DNA from: Sphingomonas pseudosanguinis
GTDB lineage: Bacteria > Pseudomonadota > Alphaproteobacteria > Sphingomonadales > Sphingomonadaceae
NCBI RefSeq assembly: GCF_014196255.1
Contig: NZ_JACIDH010000003.1
Span: forward strand, 62,001-126,000
Direction of reading: 5' to 3'
DNA: 64,000 nt
Shown: positions 16,360 through 24,785 of the stretch, piece by piece
Numbering within the stretch: the first letter of the stretch is position 1
How the letters are laid out: every line of letters starts with the position of its first letter
The notes under the pieces: model-generated
Told to the model about the DNA's origin: nothing
Database searches by the model: none
The model's input: only the letters and a program-made list of their open reading frames with translations
Translations under genes and position numbers: made by a program

Positions 16360-17466
16360 CTATCGATCGTTCGGCCTCGCCCGCCATGCGGCCAGCGCGG
16401 CGATCGCGATCGCTGCGGCACCCATGGGTCGCCCGCGCCGCAGCAGGGCAAATCCCAAGGTCGCGACCGTCCCGTTCCCGGCCCAGCTCAGGAGTGTGCC
16501 CACGCGTTCCGGATCCGCCGAGGGCGGCGGCAACGGCTCGGCCTCCTGCGGCGGGGTGGTTTCGCTGTCCGCCAACGGCCCCTCCCCCTCGACCTGCCGC
16601 TCCAACTCGGCATTCAATTCCGCGCCGAGCAGGAATACATAGGCGGTCAGCCACAGCCAGGTCAGCGTGACGATCACCGCGCTCAGCGAACCATAGGTCG
16701 CGCCGTAATTGCCGAAATTGGAGACATAGAAGCCGAACCCCGCCGTCCCCGCCAGCCAGAGCAAGGTCGCACCGATCGACCCCGGCGACAGCCAGACCCA
16801 GCGCGGATGCCGGTGATCCGGCCCGAACCGGAACAGCACCGCCGCCGCCGTAATGACGAGCAACGCCAGCACCAGATAGCCGCCGATCCGGATCGCCACC
16901 AGGATGATGGCGGGCGCATCGGGGATCAGCCCGCCCAGGAACGCCAGCAGCATCGTGCTGCCGATCGCGATGAAGATCAGCGCGACGCCGCCCGCGACGA
17001 TTCCGAACTGCAACAGGTTCAGCCGGACGAAGCCCCGGCTGTCCTCCGTGTCATAGGCGACGTTCAGGCCGGTGACGATCGCCGACGAACCCTTGGTCGC
17101 GCCATACCAGGCCAGCACCAGCGCGATGACCAGTCCCAGCCCCTGCTTGTCCTTCGAGCTTTCGACCACCGTCAGCAACTGGTCGCTGATGATCGACGCG
17201 GCATCGCGGGGCAGCGAGGCGAAGACCGCCTCGACATTGCGCCGGACCGTATCGGCATCGGCGAACAGGCCATAGCTCAGCACGACCGCGCCCAGCGTCG
17301 GGACGATCGCGGCGAAGACGTAGAAGGCGATGCCCGCCGCGATGATCCCGATATTGTCGTCGCCGACCTCGGCCCAGGTGCGCTTCAGGATCGCGAACCA
17401 GCCCTGCGCAGGGACTTGCAGCGGCGAGTGGGCACCGGTGCCGGCGCGGTGATCGGCGCCGGTCAT
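16360..17466 (-). CDS. YihY/BrkB family inner-membrane protein
   Basis: A 368-residue membrane protein with about six spans in residues 25-300. Landmarks of the YihY/virulence-factor-BrkB family are DNIGIIAAGIAFYVFAAIVP, YGATKGSSAIVTGLNVAYD and the late span FGNYGATYGSLSAVIVTLTWLW. The C-terminal about 70 residues are acidic/proline-rich and then hydrophobic (LLSWAGNGTVATLGFALLRRG). The older annotation as ribonuclease BN is not supported. The ATG overlaps the stop of the AI-2E family gene. The biochemical role of the family is unsettled. Confidence 0.88.
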   Translation of the reverse strand: MTGADHRAGTGAHSPLQVPAQGWFAILKRTWAEVGDDNIGIIAAGIAFYVFAAIVPTLGAVVLSYGLFADADTVRRNVEAVFASLPRDAASIISDQLLTVVESSKDKQGLGLVIALVLAWYGATKGSSAIVTGLNVAYDTEDSRGFVRLNLLQFGIVAGGVALIFIAIGSTMLLAFLGGLIPDAPAIILVAIRIGGYLVLALLVITAAAVLFRFGPDHRHPRWVWLSPGSIGATLLWLAGTAGFGFYVSNFGNYGATYGSLSAVIVTLTWLWLTAYVFLLGAELNAELERQVEGEGPLADSETTPPQEAEPLPPPSADPERVGTLLSWAGNGTVATLGFALLRRGRPMGAAAIAIAALAAWRARPNDR

Positions 17467-19361
17467 GCCGCCGCCTCCCGCTCGGCACCGGCATGGTCGA
17501 GACAGGCCTCGACCGCCGCGCCCAGGGTGCCGACATAGACGTCCGCGCCCAAAGTATGCTGGATCTCGCGATCGGTCAGTGCCGCCTCGCCCTCGGGCCA
17601 TAGCCCGACCAGGATCGGCACATCGCCGACACGCGAGCGGATGCGCCGGACCAGATAGCGCAGATGCGACGGCGATCCGCCGATCTCGAGATAGGAGATG
17701 CACACCATCCGCGCGCCCGATGCGTCGAGCCGGTCGATATTGGCGCGCGATCCCGCCTCATGCGGCACGCGATTCACGCCGAAGCCGCGTTTCGCCAGCA
17801 ATTGCTGCAACATGGCGGTGACCGCATCGTCGAGCACGCCGCGCCCGGCGATGCACAAGATACTGCCCCCGGCCTGCCACGCGACCGGTGCGGCGGGCAG
17901 CGAGACGGGGGCCGTCTCGTCGAACCGCGCGCCGTTATCGGGCAACGGCTTCAACATGCCGCCGCGCGTTTCCTGGTCGTTGGCGGTATCGTCCTGATAC
18001 TCCAACTCGCTGACCAGCACCAGCATCGAGTCGACCACCCGCCCCGCGCGGTCGCGGGTGATCGCCCCGCGCTCGACATCCGCCGCCGCCAGCTTCAACG
18101 CGGCGAGCGCCACCTCGTCATAATAGGCGGTCAGCGAACGGTCGGCGAGCTGACTCTCCGCCTGTTCCAGCGCCTCGTCAGGGTCCTCGGCCAGCATGCG
18201 CTGATAAAAGCTTTCGACCGGGGTCAGCGCCGGGCGGTCGCCGAGCAGCACGTCGAGGAATTCCAGGCTGGGGATATGCCGCCCCAGCACGACGAGCAAC
18301 AGGGTCAACGGCATCGACAGGACCAGCCCGACCGGGCCCCATATCCACGTCCAGAACACCGCCGCCAGCACCACCGACAGCGGCGACAGGCCGGTCGAAT
18401 GGCCATAGAGCAAGGGCTCGATCACATAGCCGATGATCGGCTCGAGGATGATGAACAGCGCGGCGACCATCAGCATCGTCGACCAGCCCGGATCGATCCC
18501 GGCCGCGACCACCAATGGCAAGGCCGCCCCCAGCAGCGCGCCGATATAGGGCACGAAGCGCAGCACCCCGGCCAATATGCCCCATAGCGCCGGCACCGGC
18601 AGCCCGATCAGCCACAGGCCGATGCCCACGGTCAGGCCAAAACTGGCATTCACCGCCAGCTGCGACAGGAAATAACGGCTCAGCCGGCGACCGGCATCAT
18701 CCATCGCCGCCGTCGTGCGATGCAGGTCGGACGAGCCGAACAACCGGATCAGCCGGTCGCGCAAATCCTCCTTCTGCATCAGGATGAAGATCGCGACGAC
18801 CAGGACGATGACAAAGGTCTCGAACGGCGCGACCACGGGTTCGAGATAGCCACCCACCTGCTGCAGAACGGGCATCTGCTTTTCGATCACGCGGACGTTC
18901 AGCGGATGGGTCCGGGTCCCGCGCACGACATTGGGGTCGGCGATGACCGGCGCCGCCGTCGTGGCATGTCCCAGGAAAGGCAGCGATTTGGTCAGGAAGC
19001 CGGTCGCCCCCTCCATCTTCGCCTGGATACTGGTGGCATAGCGCGGCGCCTCGTCGGTCAGCGACGCCGCCTGCACCCCGACCAGCGTCCCGATCCCGCC
19101 AAGTGCGCCCAGCGCGCTCAGCACCGCGACGAAGACCGCCAGCCCCTTGGGGAACTTCAATCGCCGCAGCAGCAGGACGATCGGCGACAGGACGAACGAT
19201 AACAGGACCGCCAGCGTGATCGGAATCAGCACGTCCTTGGCGAGGAACAGCCCCGCCACCACGACGACCGCGACCGCCAGCCCCAGCAGCCCGTCCCGGC
19301 TCGGCACCTTGGCGGCGGCCACGCTGGCCCCGGATGCGCCCTGCGCCGATCGATCATCCAT
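17463..19361 (-). CDS. AI-2E family transporter with extra C-terminal cytoplasmic domain
   Basis: A 632-residue protein, much longer than the usual about 350. Residues 25-370 are the eight-span AI-2E/PerM-type region (VLIPITLAVLLSFVLSPIV, WGILAGVLRFVPYIGALLGA, PIIGYVIEPLLYGHSTGLSP). A helical linker follows (TPVESFYQRMLAEDPDEALE). The last about 130 residues look like a Rossmann/B12-binding-type domain (ILCIAGRGVLDDAV; ARMVCISYLE; DVPILVGLWPEG). The fusion could let a small ligand control the membrane part. It forms a two-gene unit with YihY. Transport of autoinducer-2 should not be assumed. Confidence 0.85.
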   Translation of the reverse strand: MDDRSAQGASGASVAAAKVPSRDGLLGLAVAVVVVAGLFLAKDVLIPITLAVLLSFVLSPIVLLLRRLKFPKGLAVFVAVLSALGALGGIGTLVGVQAASLTDEAPRYATSIQAKMEGATGFLTKSLPFLGHATTAAPVIADPNVVRGTRTHPLNVRVIEKQMPVLQQVGGYLEPVVAPFETFVIVLVVAIFILMQKEDLRDRLIRLFGSSDLHRTTAAMDDAGRRLSRYFLSQLAVNASFGLTVGIGLWLIGLPVPALWGILAGVLRFVPYIGALLGAALPLVVAAGIDPGWSTMLMVAALFIILEPIIGYVIEPLLYGHSTGLSPLSVVLAAVFWTWIWGPVGLVLSMPLTLLLVVLGRHIPSLEFLDVLLGDRPALTPVESFYQRMLAEDPDEALEQAESQLADRSLTAYYDEVALAALKLAAADVERGAITRDRAGRVVDSMLVLVSELEYQDDTANDQETRGGMLKPLPDNGARFDETAPVSLPAAPVAWQAGGSILCIAGRGVLDDAVTAMLQQLLAKRGFGVNRVPHEAGSRANIDRLDASGARMVCISYLEIGGSPSHLRYLVRRIRSRVGDVPILVGLWPEGEAALTDREIQHTLGADVYVGTLGAAVEACLDHAGAEREAAA

Positions 19362-19427
19362 CTGCTTTCCCTTCGGAAAGCGCTAACTCGCACTGACCGA
19401 CTTTGGTCCACGTCGGTAAACGCAAAT

Positions 19428-19463
19428 GGCGCGCACGGGGCTTTCGCCAACCCCATGCGCGCC
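19428..19463 (-). terminator. Strong hairpin after the PRC-barrel-like gene
   Basis: GGCGCGCA and GGGG (19428-19435 and 19437-19440) pair with CCCC and TGCGCGCC (19451-19454 and 19456-19463), 12 pairs with one mismatch and a 10-nt loop. On the minus strand it is followed by ATTTGCGTTT. A second perfect hairpin with 9-bp arms (19476-19484 and 19487-19495) lies just before it. Together they probably end or protect the 19507-20277 transcript. Confidence 0.6.
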
Positions 19464-19506
19464 CTGTCGCTGCGTCCGCCGCCGGTCGGCGGCGGGATGT
19501 CGGCGG

Positions 19507-20277
19507 TTACTGGCCGGTCGCGTCGCGCTGCACCGCACTGCGGCCCTTGGCGGAGACGAGGACATTGCCCTCGCCCGAAAAGTTGGCGGCCGGCAGCGTG
19601 GCGACGCGGTCGCCCACCTGCACCAGCACGTCGCGGACGCGGCCATCGGCCTCGCTGCGCAGCGACCGGACCGTGCCGATCGCGCGGCCCCGGGCATCGA
19701 CGACGTTCATGCCGGGACGCACATCGAAGCTGCCCGCGCCTTCCGCCGCCGCGCTGCCGGCCAGCGCCAGCATGCCGTTGCCCGCGCCGACATTGCCATT
19801 GGCGGCACCATTGCCCGAGGCGGCAACGCCGCCCGCCGCACCGCCGACCGCATTGCGCACGCCGCCGATCGCCTCGCGGCCACGGCCGGCCAGCCCGCGC
19901 GCCTCACCGGCAACACCCCGCGCGGTCGAGCGCACCGCATCGGTGCCGATCAGCTGGGCATCGACCGCGCCCGAGGCGCTGCCCGAACCGCGCGTCTCGG
20001 TCCGGCCGCTCCCGGCGGGCGACCGGCCATCGAGCAGCGTGCCACCCTCGCCGGCGGCGCTACCGCCCGCGCGGACCCGGCCGCTGCGGGTGTCGATCTG
20101 CCGGTCGGCGCGCAGTTCGCCGGCGCCCGAACGGCCGAGCGTTCCACCTGCGGCACCGCCCAGGCTGCCGCCCAGCGATCCGCCCAGACCGCCGCTGCCG
20201 CCGAGCAGCTGTGCGGAAGCCGGAGTCGCGGCGATCGCGAGGGCAAGGGCGGCGGTGGTGAACAGAGTGCGTGTCAT
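19507..20277 (-). CDS. Secreted Gly/Ala-rich protein with PRC-barrel-like C-terminal domain
   Basis: A 256-residue exported protein. After the signal peptide (TPASAQ) comes a glycine/serine-rich low-complexity region (GGSGGLGGSLGGSLGG) and further Gly/Ala repeats to about residue 175. The last 70 residues (MNVVDARGRAIGTVRSLRSE, then GRVRDVLVQVGDRVATLPA) have the pattern of a PRC-barrel domain. The function is unknown; a periplasmic or envelope scaffold is plausible. It lies downstream of the subtilase gene on the same strand, separated by a repeat element. Confidence 0.72.
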   Translation of the reverse strand: MTRTLFTTAALALAIAATPASAQLLGGSGGLGGSLGGSLGGAAGGTLGRSGAGELRADRQIDTRSGRVRAGGSAAGEGGTLLDGRSPAGSGRTETRGSGSASGAVDAQLIGTDAVRSTARGVAGEARGLAGRGREAIGGVRNAVGGAAGGVAASGNGAANGNVGAGNGMLALAGSAAAEGAGSFDVRPGMNVVDARGRAIGTVRSLRSEADGRVRDVLVQVGDRVATLPAANFSGEGNVLVSAKGRSAVQRDATGQ

Positions 20278-20378
20278 CGCGTATCTCCTTGTTGGTCTGT
20301 CCGGAGAACGGATGCCGCCCGACGCTTAATCCCGGCGCACGTAAATTTTTTCCTCCAGGGCCAATCGACATTCCTGTT

Positions 20379-20520
20379 GCCACTCCCCTGGAAAGGGGAG
20401 AGGGTTAGCGGAGCTTGCCAACGGGCTTGCTCAACCCATCACCCAGCTCCGACTAAGCCTTGGCTTTCGCAAAGACCAAGTCTGCGCAACCCTCTCCCCT
20501 CTCCCAGGGGCGAGGGAAAA
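20379..20520. repeat. Palindromic intergenic repeat (CTCCCC family)
   Basis: AGGGGAGAGGGTT (20394-20406) and AACCCTCTCCCCT (20488-20500) are perfect 13-bp inverted arms. The left side also folds on itself (CTCCCCT with AGGGGAG). The element fills most of the 271-bp gap between the PRC-like and subtilase genes. The outer sequence resembles the elements at 35042 and 43103, but the interior differs, so it is probably a separate subfamily. Confidence 0.7.
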
Positions 20521-20548
20521 GAAGGGCATGATCGAATGTCGTTCCGGC

Positions 20549-21706
20549 CTAGCGCCGGGTCACGCAGTCTGCACACACCAGTCCCCGGCCATAGCCGCGC
20601 CCCTTGCGGGCCTCCCGATCGACGGTCGCGCGGCCGGCGGCGGCGAGGCGCGCGGCGACCAGTGGTGCGGCGAAGGAGGTGCCGCGCACGGTCTTCATCC
20701 GCCCGGCCGCATCCGGTGCGGCGAAACCGGCGCCCGGGGCGGCATAGTCTAGATGGCTGGCGCGCCCCGCCTCGATCAGCACCCGGTCGCGCGCATCGAC
20801 CCCGGTGACGGCGATGACGCCGGGATAGGAGGCGGGATAGGCCGGCGGGGCGGTCGGGCCGTCATTGCCGACGGCGGCGACGATCGTCATCCCCTTCCCC
20901 TGCGCCGCCGCAACGACGCGCGCCAGCAGCGGATTGGGCGGGCCGACCAGACTGATCGAGACGGTCGCGACCCGCTCCTTCGCCAACCAGCCGATCGCGC
21001 GGGCGATCGCCACCGCGCCGCCGCCGGCCGGGTCCTGGCCATAGACATCGGCGGCCAGCACGCGCGCGCCCGGCGCACCCCGCCCGACCAGCCAGGCCAC
21101 CGCGCTGCCATGATCGCTGGCACGCGGCGCACCACTGGCGAACCCCATCTGGCGCACGGCCGCATCGCCGACGCCGCCATCGATGATGCCGATGGTCGTG
21201 CCGGCCGGCGCGGGCGGCATCTGCATGGCCGTCGCCGCGCCGACCGCCATGCCGCCGCTTTCGAAATGGATCACGTCGGCGGCGGCATCCGCCGCCTGAC
21301 GCCGCGCCCGCGCCAGCGCGCGGTCCAGCCGCACGCCCTGGGGCACCGCCATGCGCGCATAGCCGACGCCCAGTTCCTCGATGCTGGTGCGCTCGATGGT
21401 GCGGAAACCTTCGCGCTCCAGCGCGGCGATCTCCGCATCGCTGGGGTCGGTCAGCACCACCTCGCCCGCGCGCGCCGCATTGCCCAGATCGTCGCGCACC
21501 ACCCGGCCGCCGCTGTCACGCACCAGCCGCAGGACCCGGTCGAGCCGCGCGGCCTCGACCAGGCGCTGCGGGGTCTCGACGACGCGGTCGACCGCACCCC
21601 GGATGCCATCGGGCAAGCCGGCGACAGGGGCCGGCAACGAGGGCAGGAGCTGCGCGCCGGCGGGGGCGGCGATCATCAGGGCCAATAGGGGCGGAAATCG
21701 GATCAT
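20549..21706 (-). CDS. S8 family (subtilisin-like) serine peptidase, secreted
   Basis: A 385-residue subtilase with signal peptide (MIAAPAGAQ), a prodomain of about 150 residues and a compact catalytic domain. The catalytic residues are D176 (IGIIDGG), H199 (SDHGSAVA, a variant of the usual HGTxVA), oxyanion N281 (AAVGNDGP) and S344 (GTSFAAP). The start ATG 21706 has AGAAGG 6 nt upstream. It is divergent from an ECF sigma/anti-sigma pair, a pairing seen in other sphingomonads. It may be a target of that sigma factor or take part in envelope-stress signalling, by inference. Confidence 0.88.
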   Translation of the reverse strand: MIRFPPLLALMIAAPAGAQLLPSLPAPVAGLPDGIRGAVDRVVETPQRLVEAARLDRVLRLVRDSGGRVVRDDLGNAARAGEVVLTDPSDAEIAALEREGFRTIERTSIEELGVGYARMAVPQGVRLDRALARARRQAADAAADVIHFESGGMAVGAATAMQMPPAPAGTTIGIIDGGVGDAAVRQMGFASGAPRASDHGSAVAWLVGRGAPGARVLAADVYGQDPAGGGAVAIARAIGWLAKERVATVSISLVGPPNPLLARVVAAAQGKGMTIVAAVGNDGPTAPPAYPASYPGVIAVTGVDARDRVLIEAGRASHLDYAAPGAGFAAPDAAGRMKTVRGTSFAAPLVAARLAAAGRATVDREARKGRGYGRGLVCADCVTRR

Positions 21707-21742
21707 CACGGACCTTCTTGACATGGATTAGCGCGCTGTCAC

Positions 21743-21774
21743 GGATGAAACGTGCGTTGGCATCCGTTTCATCC
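21743..21774. promoter_or_regulatory. Perfect 10-bp inverted repeat over the sigma-factor start region
   Basis: GGATGAAACG (21743-21752) and CGTTTCATCC (21765-21774) are exact complements with a 12-nt spacer. The left arm contains the ATG at 21745 that I use as the sigma-factor start. As DNA it could be an operator; as RNA a hairpin that hides the start. It lies in the short gap to the divergent subtilase gene. Confidence 0.55.
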
Positions 21775-22284
21775 CCATTGGAAAAGGAAGCGAAGCTGAG
21801 TTTCGAAAGCGACCTGACCGCCTTGCTGCCGCGTCTGCGACGGTTCGCGCGTTCCCTGACCCATGATGCGGCGGACGCCGACGACCTGACCCAGGTCGCG
21901 GTGGAACGCGCGCTCGTGGCCCGGGCCAGCTTCGCCGCCGGAACGCGGATGGACAGTTGGATGTACCGGATCATGCGCAACGCCTGGATCGACACGAGCC
22001 GCGCCCGCACCCGCGCCGCGCAGACCTTCGTCGCGGAGGAAGCGGGGGCCGCGATCGGCGACGATGGCGACCGCGCGATGGAGGCGCGCGCCGAACTCGA
22101 CCGGGTGGGGCGCGCGATGGCCACCCTGCCCGACGAACAGCGCGAGGCGGTCGCGCTCGTGCTGGTCGAGGGGCTGGCATATAAGGAAGCGGCGGCAGTG
22201 CTCGACATACCGATGGGCACGCTCACCTCGCGGCTGGTGCGCGGACGGGCCGCGTTGATGGAAAGACTGGGGAAAGCGGCATGA
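21745..22284 (+). CDS. ECF-family RNA polymerase sigma factor
   Basis: A 179-residue group-4 sigma factor. Region 2 is LTHDAADADDLTQVAVERAL through DSWMYRIMRNAWID. Region 4 is LPDEQREAVALVLVEGLAY followed by KEAAAVLDIPMGTLTSRLVRGR. The start is uncertain. ATG 21745 lies inside an inverted repeat and has no ribosome site. TTG 21778 is possible. CTG 21796 is preceded by AAGGAA at 6 nt and would give the usual short N-terminus LSFESDLTALLPRLRRFAR. Its stop overlaps the anti-sigma gene (ATGA), so the two are made together. Confidence 0.85.
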   Translation: MKRALASVSSPLEKEAKLSFESDLTALLPRLRRFARSLTHDAADADDLTQVAVERALVARASFAAGTRMDSWMYRIMRNAWIDTSRARTRAAQTFVAEEAGAAIGDDGDRAMEARAELDRVGRAMATLPDEQREAVALVLVEGLAYKEAAAVLDIPMGTLTSRLVRGRAALMERLGKAA

Positions 22285-22961
22285 GCATCGATCCGGAAAC
22301 GCTGATGGCCTATGCCGATGGCGAGTGCGATCCGCTGACCGCGCGGCGGGTCGAAAAGGCGATGGCCGCCGACCCCGCGATCGCGGCGGAAGTCGAGGCG
22401 CACCGCGCGCTGCGGATGCAGCTGAGCAATGCGTTCGCGCCCATCGCGGACGAGCCGATCCCGGCGCGGATCGCCGCCCCCCTGACGTCCAACGTCGTCG
22501 CCTTCCCCGGCCGCCCGCGCCGCCGCTTCTCCGCCGCCTGGGCGGGAGCGGTGGCGGCGAGCCTGGTGGTCGGGCTGGTGCTCGGGCGCGGCCTGATGCC
22601 CGCGGGACCGGTCGCGACCGGCGCGTCGGGGCTGATCGCGGGCGGTGCGCTCGCCCGCGCGCTCGACACGCAATTGGGCAGCGACGGCGCGCGTGATGGC
22701 GTGCGGATGCTGGCGAGCTTCCGCGCGCAGGACGGCGCGCTGTGCCGCGTGTTCACCGCCACCCGGACCAGCGGCATCGCGTGTCGCGACGGTCAGGCCT
22801 GGGCCCTGCGGCGCACCATGACCGGCGTCACCGAGAACGGCGCCTATCGCCAGGCCGCCTCACCGACCGCCGCGCTGATGACCGACGCGCAGGACCTGAT
22901 GGCGGGCGAGCCGCTCGACACGGCGGCCGAGCGGGACGCGGTGGCGCGGGGCTGGCGCTGA
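22281..22961 (+). CDS. Anti-sigma factor (membrane, zinc-finger-like ASD type)
   Basis: A 226-residue partner of the preceding sigma factor. The N-terminal cytoplasmic part (MSIDPETLMAYADGECDP, then AMAADPAIAAEVEAHRALR) has the typical anti-sigma helical pattern with a D-G-E turn. One membrane span lies near residues 85-106 (AAWAGAVAASLVVGLVLGRG). The periplasmic C-terminus of about 115 residues includes two cysteines (C154 region, GALCRVF, and GIACRDG), which may sense oxidation or misfolding. The ATGA overlap with the sigma gene is direct evidence of pairing. Confidence 0.82.
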   Translation: MSIDPETLMAYADGECDPLTARRVEKAMAADPAIAAEVEAHRALRMQLSNAFAPIADEPIPARIAAPLTSNVVAFPGRPRRRFSAAWAGAVAASLVVGLVLGRGLMPAGPVATGASGLIAGGALARALDTQLGSDGARDGVRMLASFRAQDGALCRVFTATRTSGIACRDGQAWALRRTMTGVTENGAYRQAASPTAALMTDAQDLMAGEPLDTAAERDAVARGWR

Positions 22962-22968
22962 CGCCCGG

Positions 22969-24765
22969 TCAGGTCGTGGCCGTATCGATGGCCTCCGACC
23001 TGACGCGGCCGTCGGCGAAGATCAGCCGGTGGTCGTGATAGCGCAGCAGAGCGTCGTCATGGATGACGCTGATGATCGTCGTCTGCGGCAACGCCGCACC
23101 CAGACATTCGTAGAAGTGACGCGCATTGTCGCCATCCAGCGCGCTCGTCGCCTCGTCGAGGACCAGCAGCGTCGGCCGCTGGAGCAGGATGCGGGCCAGC
23201 GCGATCCGCTGCTGCTCGCCGGGTGACAATTCCTCCTGCCACAGCCGCACGCCGTGGATGTCGTCCGCCAGATGGCCCAGCCGCACCTGATTGAGCAGCG
23301 CGGCGATGCTGGCATCGTCATGCGCCTCGGGCCGGTCGGGGAAACAGATGGCGGCCTTCAGCGTGCCGAGCGGCAGATAGAGGCGCTGCGGCACGACCAT
23401 CGCGCGGCTGTCCTGCGCCATCGCCACCCGTCCGCGACCATCGGGCCACAGTCCGGCGAGCGCGCGGATCAACGTCGACTTGCCCGCCCCCGAAGGCCCG
23501 CACAGCGCCCAGCGCTCGCCCACGCCGACCCACCAGTCCCCGACCTCGACCAGTGCCGCGCCATGCGGACGATGCAGCGCCAGCCCCTCGGTCATCAGGA
23601 CGACGCCCGGCGGTGTGCCCACGCCCACCGCGATGCCCGCCGGCCGCGCATCGTCGATCGCGTCGTCCAGCCCCTTGATACGGTTGAAATAGCTGACCTG
23701 CTGACCGATCAGCTGATAGCTTTTGACGAAATAGCCGAGCTGCATGCCCAGCTGGCCAAAGGCGTCGCGCCCCGCCATCAGCTGGCCGAAGCTCATGCCG
23801 CCGGCGAAATAGGTCGGCACCATGATGAACAGCGGCAGGACGGTGCCCATCCGGTCATAGACGCTGCCCGCCGCCGTGATGCCCAGCGATCCGTAGAGGA
23901 CCGAGCGGAAGTTCAGCCGCACCGCGTCGAACGATTGTTCCAGCGCCTGCCGCTCGGTCGCGACCGCGCCCGCCAGGCCGATCTGCGCGGCATTGCGGCG
24001 GACATGGATCAGGCCGGAGCGGAAATCCGCCTCACGGTGCTGCTGGCGCATCATCGCGCGGATGAAGGGCTGACCGATCTTGGCGGTCAGGTAGGAGCCC
24101 ACCAGCGCATAGGCGGCGGCGTACCAGACCGTGCTGCCGGGGATCGAAATCGCGGTGCCGCCCAGCGAGAAGCGGATCGGCGGCGCGGTTTCCAGCAGGA
24201 TCATGGCAAAGGTGACGGCGGCGACCAGCGATCCGATCAACCGCATGACGATATGCAGCGCGCCGACCGTCGTGCCCACCGCCGAGGTGATATTGTTCAG
24301 ATCCTCGGCAATGCGCTGGTCGGGATTGTCGATGATGCGCAGCCGCTCGATCTCGGCATAGCGGTTGCGGCGCATCCAGCGGTCGAGATAGTCGCGCGTC
24401 AGATAGGTGCGCCAGCGGATCGACAGCAGCCCATCGATCAGATTCTCGGTCAGGATCATGACGACCTGCATCGCCATGATCCCGAGGAAGACGATCATCA
24501 GCGGCACGAGCTGGCTGGCATTGCGCTGTTCGATGACGTCGAAGAACTGCCGCTGCCACTGATTGGTGCGCAGCAGGATGAAGGCCGTGCCGAACTGGAA
24601 GAAGAACAGCGTGATCAGCGCGAACCACGCGAACTTCCAGTCCGGCGACGTCCAATAGCCGCTGGCCAGCTGCCAGGCGTCGCGCCATCGCGCCTGGCTG
24701 GACTGGGGTGGGGCGAGGCCCGTCTCGCGACGGACCTCCCCGCTCTGGCTGGGTTGCGGCATCAT
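22969..24765 (-). CDS. SbmA/BacA/YddA-type ABC transporter with fused ATPase
   Basis: A 598-residue half-transporter. The membrane domain (residues 40-360) is of the SbmA/BacA class (FALITLFFFQFGTAFILLRTNQWQRQF; LSIRWRTYLTRDYLDRWM; NPDQRIAEDL). The nucleotide-binding domain has Walker A GPSGAGKST, signature LSPGEQQR and Walker B LLVLDEATSALD. Relatives move peptides, cobalamin or siderophore-like compounds. It lies 20 nt downstream of the STN-type TonB receptor, in the same operon as an M16 peptidase. Movement of a peptide-like ligand is therefore attractive, as inference. Confidence 0.88.
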   Translation of the reverse strand: MMPQPSQSGEVRRETGLAPPQSSQARWRDAWQLASGYWTSPDWKFAWFALITLFFFQFGTAFILLRTNQWQRQFFDVIEQRNASQLVPLMIVFLGIMAMQVVMILTENLIDGLLSIRWRTYLTRDYLDRWMRRNRYAEIERLRIIDNPDQRIAEDLNNITSAVGTTVGALHIVMRLIGSLVAAVTFAMILLETAPPIRFSLGGTAISIPGSTVWYAAAYALVGSYLTAKIGQPFIRAMMRQQHREADFRSGLIHVRRNAAQIGLAGAVATERQALEQSFDAVRLNFRSVLYGSLGITAAGSVYDRMGTVLPLFIMVPTYFAGGMSFGQLMAGRDAFGQLGMQLGYFVKSYQLIGQQVSYFNRIKGLDDAIDDARPAGIAVGVGTPPGVVLMTEGLALHRPHGAALVEVGDWWVGVGERWALCGPSGAGKSTLIRALAGLWPDGRGRVAMAQDSRAMVVPQRLYLPLGTLKAAICFPDRPEAHDDASIAALLNQVRLGHLADDIHGVRLWQEELSPGEQQRIALARILLQRPTLLVLDEATSALDGDNARHFYECLGAALPQTTIISVIHDDALLRYHDHRLIFADGRVRSEAIDTATT

Positions 24766-24785
24766 AGGCTCAGAGGTCCCGTCGA

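Noticed and set aside
16360..17466. Ribonuclease BN
   Set aside because: Old misannotation of the YihY family; the protein is a multi-span membrane protein without nuclease motifs.
17463..19361. Autoinducer-2 exporter
   Set aside because: The family name is historical; nothing here shows AI-2 transport and there is no quorum-sensing context.
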